From a virus, in the IMG/VR virus record IMGVR_UViG_3300034980_000576, positions 35,322-99,321 of that record: a DNA stretch of 64,000 nucleotides; one strand, given 5' to 3'. Below are positions 63,081-64,000 of the stretch, piece by piece; the stretch's first letter is position 1, and every line of letters begins with the position of its first letter. Below the pieces are notes generated by a model. The model saw nothing but the letters and a program-made list of their open reading frames with translations. It did no database searches and had not been told where the DNA came from. The position numbers and the translations under genes are program-made.

Positions 63081-63861
63081 AGAATTCAAAATCATAAACG
63101 AACGCTGGGATAGATATTTAAAAGAAGAACCTGAGCCGCTTGACGAGAGTGTATATGACATTCTTGATTTTATTAATAATCTGATTAGCTCAGGCAAGAT
63201 AGCAGAACTTAAAGCTATGTGGGATCTGGTGTCTATGATTGGTGGTTTCGTTTTGCCAAAGGTCGCGGCGGCCATGAGCATTCCTCTCGCCGGCGTAGTT
63301 CTGTTGACCCCCTTCTTTATTTCTATGCAGAAGAAGGGAAATGACAAGGCTATGATCAAAGATCTCGACGGAGAATTCGAAAAACTACGCCAGGCACACC
63401 CCGACAAAGAAGAAAATATCAACAAAGCTCATACAACTGTTAGGCACTCATATGCATATATTATGAAAAAATCCCTGTTTGCAGTTAATGGAAAGAAGCT
63501 TGAAAAAGAATTATCGCAAGAAGTAGATCCCACATCGGAAGGAATGGCGGAGAAAATTCAAGAACTTATATTAAAGAAACTAAACTTAGAGTTCTTCAGC
63601 GAGAACGCTGTCGGCGGCATCAACGCGTTTATTGCAGGCAATTTTGCAGATCCCAAATTGAGAAAAGCTTTGATTGAGTTTATTATAGGGTATGCCGGCA
63701 CCAACATAGGGAAACACTTACAAGATAAGACAAACTATGACCCTGCGACCGGTGCCTTGAGATTTAAGGCGCCACCCCCCACTAAGGGCCCAGAAGGAAG
63801 AGAAGAGACCCCCGGCGGCCTTACTCTCCCATCTGGGGATGATGTGAAGAAGTTTGGATAG
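63070..63861 (+). CDS. Predicted capsid-targeted protein, type-2 signature, membrane-like segment
   Basis: The protein has 263 residues; the start overlaps the protease stop by 11 bases. The leader KNEEFKIINERWDRYLKEEP is a type-2 variant with INE and LKE sites. Residues about 55-90 (MIGGFVLPKVAAAMSIPLAG then VVLLTPFFIS) are strongly hydrophobic; the centre is a charged helical domain; the C-terminus is Pro/Gly-rich. Alternatives are prohead-core scaffold (position of gp22 in T4) or injected protein. The body is not recognised. Confidence 0.6.
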   Translation: MKNEEFKIINERWDRYLKEEPEPLDESVYDILDFINNLISSGKIAELKAMWDLVSMIGGFVLPKVAAAMSIPLAGVVLLTPFFISMQKKGNDKAMIKDLDGEFEKLRQAHPDKEENINKAHTTVRHSYAYIMKKSLFAVNGKKLEKELSQEVDPTSEGMAEKIQELILKKLNLEFFSENAVGGINAFIAGNFADPKLRKALIEFIIGYAGTNIGKHLQDKTNYDPATGALRFKAPPPTKGPEGREETPGGLTLPSGDDVKKFG

Positions 63862-63864
63862 AAA

Positions 63865-64000
63865 ATGAATAAAAAAGAATTAAAGAAATTACTGAAGCCG
63901 CTCGTAAAAGAGTGTATACAGGAAGCCCTCATAGAAGAGGGCCTCCTTTCTAATGTTGTTTCTGAGGTCGTAAAGGGCCTTGGAACACAGACTATTGTAG
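63865..64000 (+). CDS. Hypothetical head-region protein, 3'-truncated by window edge
   Basis: ATG 63865 opens a frame still open at the window end; 45 residues are visible. The start MNKKELKKLLKPLVKECIQE and following ALIEEGLLSNVVSEV are amphipathic, with spacing reminiscent of the type-1 leader and LIE as a possible cleavage site. In this position after the protease, T4 has scaffold gp22 and then the capsid gene. It may be a scaffold or another leader-bearing protein. Confidence 0.55.
   Translation, partial: MNKKELKKLLKPLVKECIQEALIEEGLLSNVVSEVVKGLGTQTIV

Overview
This window is a densely coded stretch of a large, contractile-tailed, T4-like bacteriophage genome (Caudoviricetes, myovirus morphology). 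All 54 genes that can be supported lie on the + strand. Spacing is a few bases, or stop/start codons overlap (TAATG, ATGA). No gap exceeds about 115 bp, and no tRNA, rRNA, CRISPR array, insertion sequence or integrase is visible. The diagnostic T4-type genes are baseplate wedge gp25 and gp6, terminase gp17, portal gp20, prohead protease gp21, a gp46/gp47-type nuclease and a gp61-type primase. The host cannot be named from the sequence. Good sigma70-like promoters (TTGACA, 17 bp, TATNAT) suggest a host with ordinary bacterial sigma70 recognition. The gene set and the giant structural proteins resemble uncultured marine T4-like phages (inference).

Layout. (1) 1-39.7 kb is a tail, baseplate and adsorption module. 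It holds a truncated gene, an M15-family peptidoglycan peptidase, a structural protein, a 2377-residue giant, gp25, gp6, a DNRLRE-like protein, a 3725-residue giant with LamG-like modules, and a run of unrecognised virion-type proteins. Three of the last group share one N-terminal domain and two more form a paralogous pair. (2) 39.7-47.3 kb is a nucleic-acid module: RuvC-like resolvase, SlyD-like FKBP isomerase, DNA primase, and a single-chain fusion of Mre11-type (gp47/SbcD) and Rad50-type (gp46/SbcC) parts. Three strong sigma70-like promoters are concentrated here. (3) 41.7-56.7 kb, interleaved with (2), is an accessory region of many small proteins that differ in their bodies but share short N-terminal signatures. 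It also contains a tubulin/FtsZ-like GTPase and a lysis cassette (holin-like, i-spanin-like, membrane-anchored partner). (4) 56.7-64 kb is the DNA-packaging and head module: large terminase, portal, two conserved head-region genes, a DUF1360-type protein and the prohead protease, with more signature-bearing proteins around it.

The most interesting system is the signature-bearing family. At least eleven genes begin with versions of M-K-I-T-K-x-Q-L-K-Q-I-I-K-E-E-L. Six begin with versions of M-K-x-L-F-E-N-W-R-x-x-L-x-E. Both place an (L/I)-x-E tripeptide about 9-20 residues from the start, which is the recognition pattern of the T4 gp21 prohead protease, and a gp21 homologue is encoded at 62.5 kb. 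By analogy with the T4 capsid-targeting sequence on the internal proteins and Alt, I infer a large set of proteins loaded into the prohead and trimmed during maturation, possibly for injection with the DNA. In the densest part (49.7-52.8 kb) the cassettes are separated by a near-identical junction of about 20 bp. This junction matches the 3' end of the tubulin-like gene, encodes the mini-peptide MNGLAT, and often overlaps the next start codon. It looks like a translational-coupling element, a recombination seam for swapping cargo genes, or both.

No tail sheath, tail tube or major capsid gene lies in the window. The capsid gene is expected just beyond the right edge. The sheath and tube genes, which sit between terminase and portal in T4, are not there and must be elsewhere. 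Convincing intrinsic terminators were not found.
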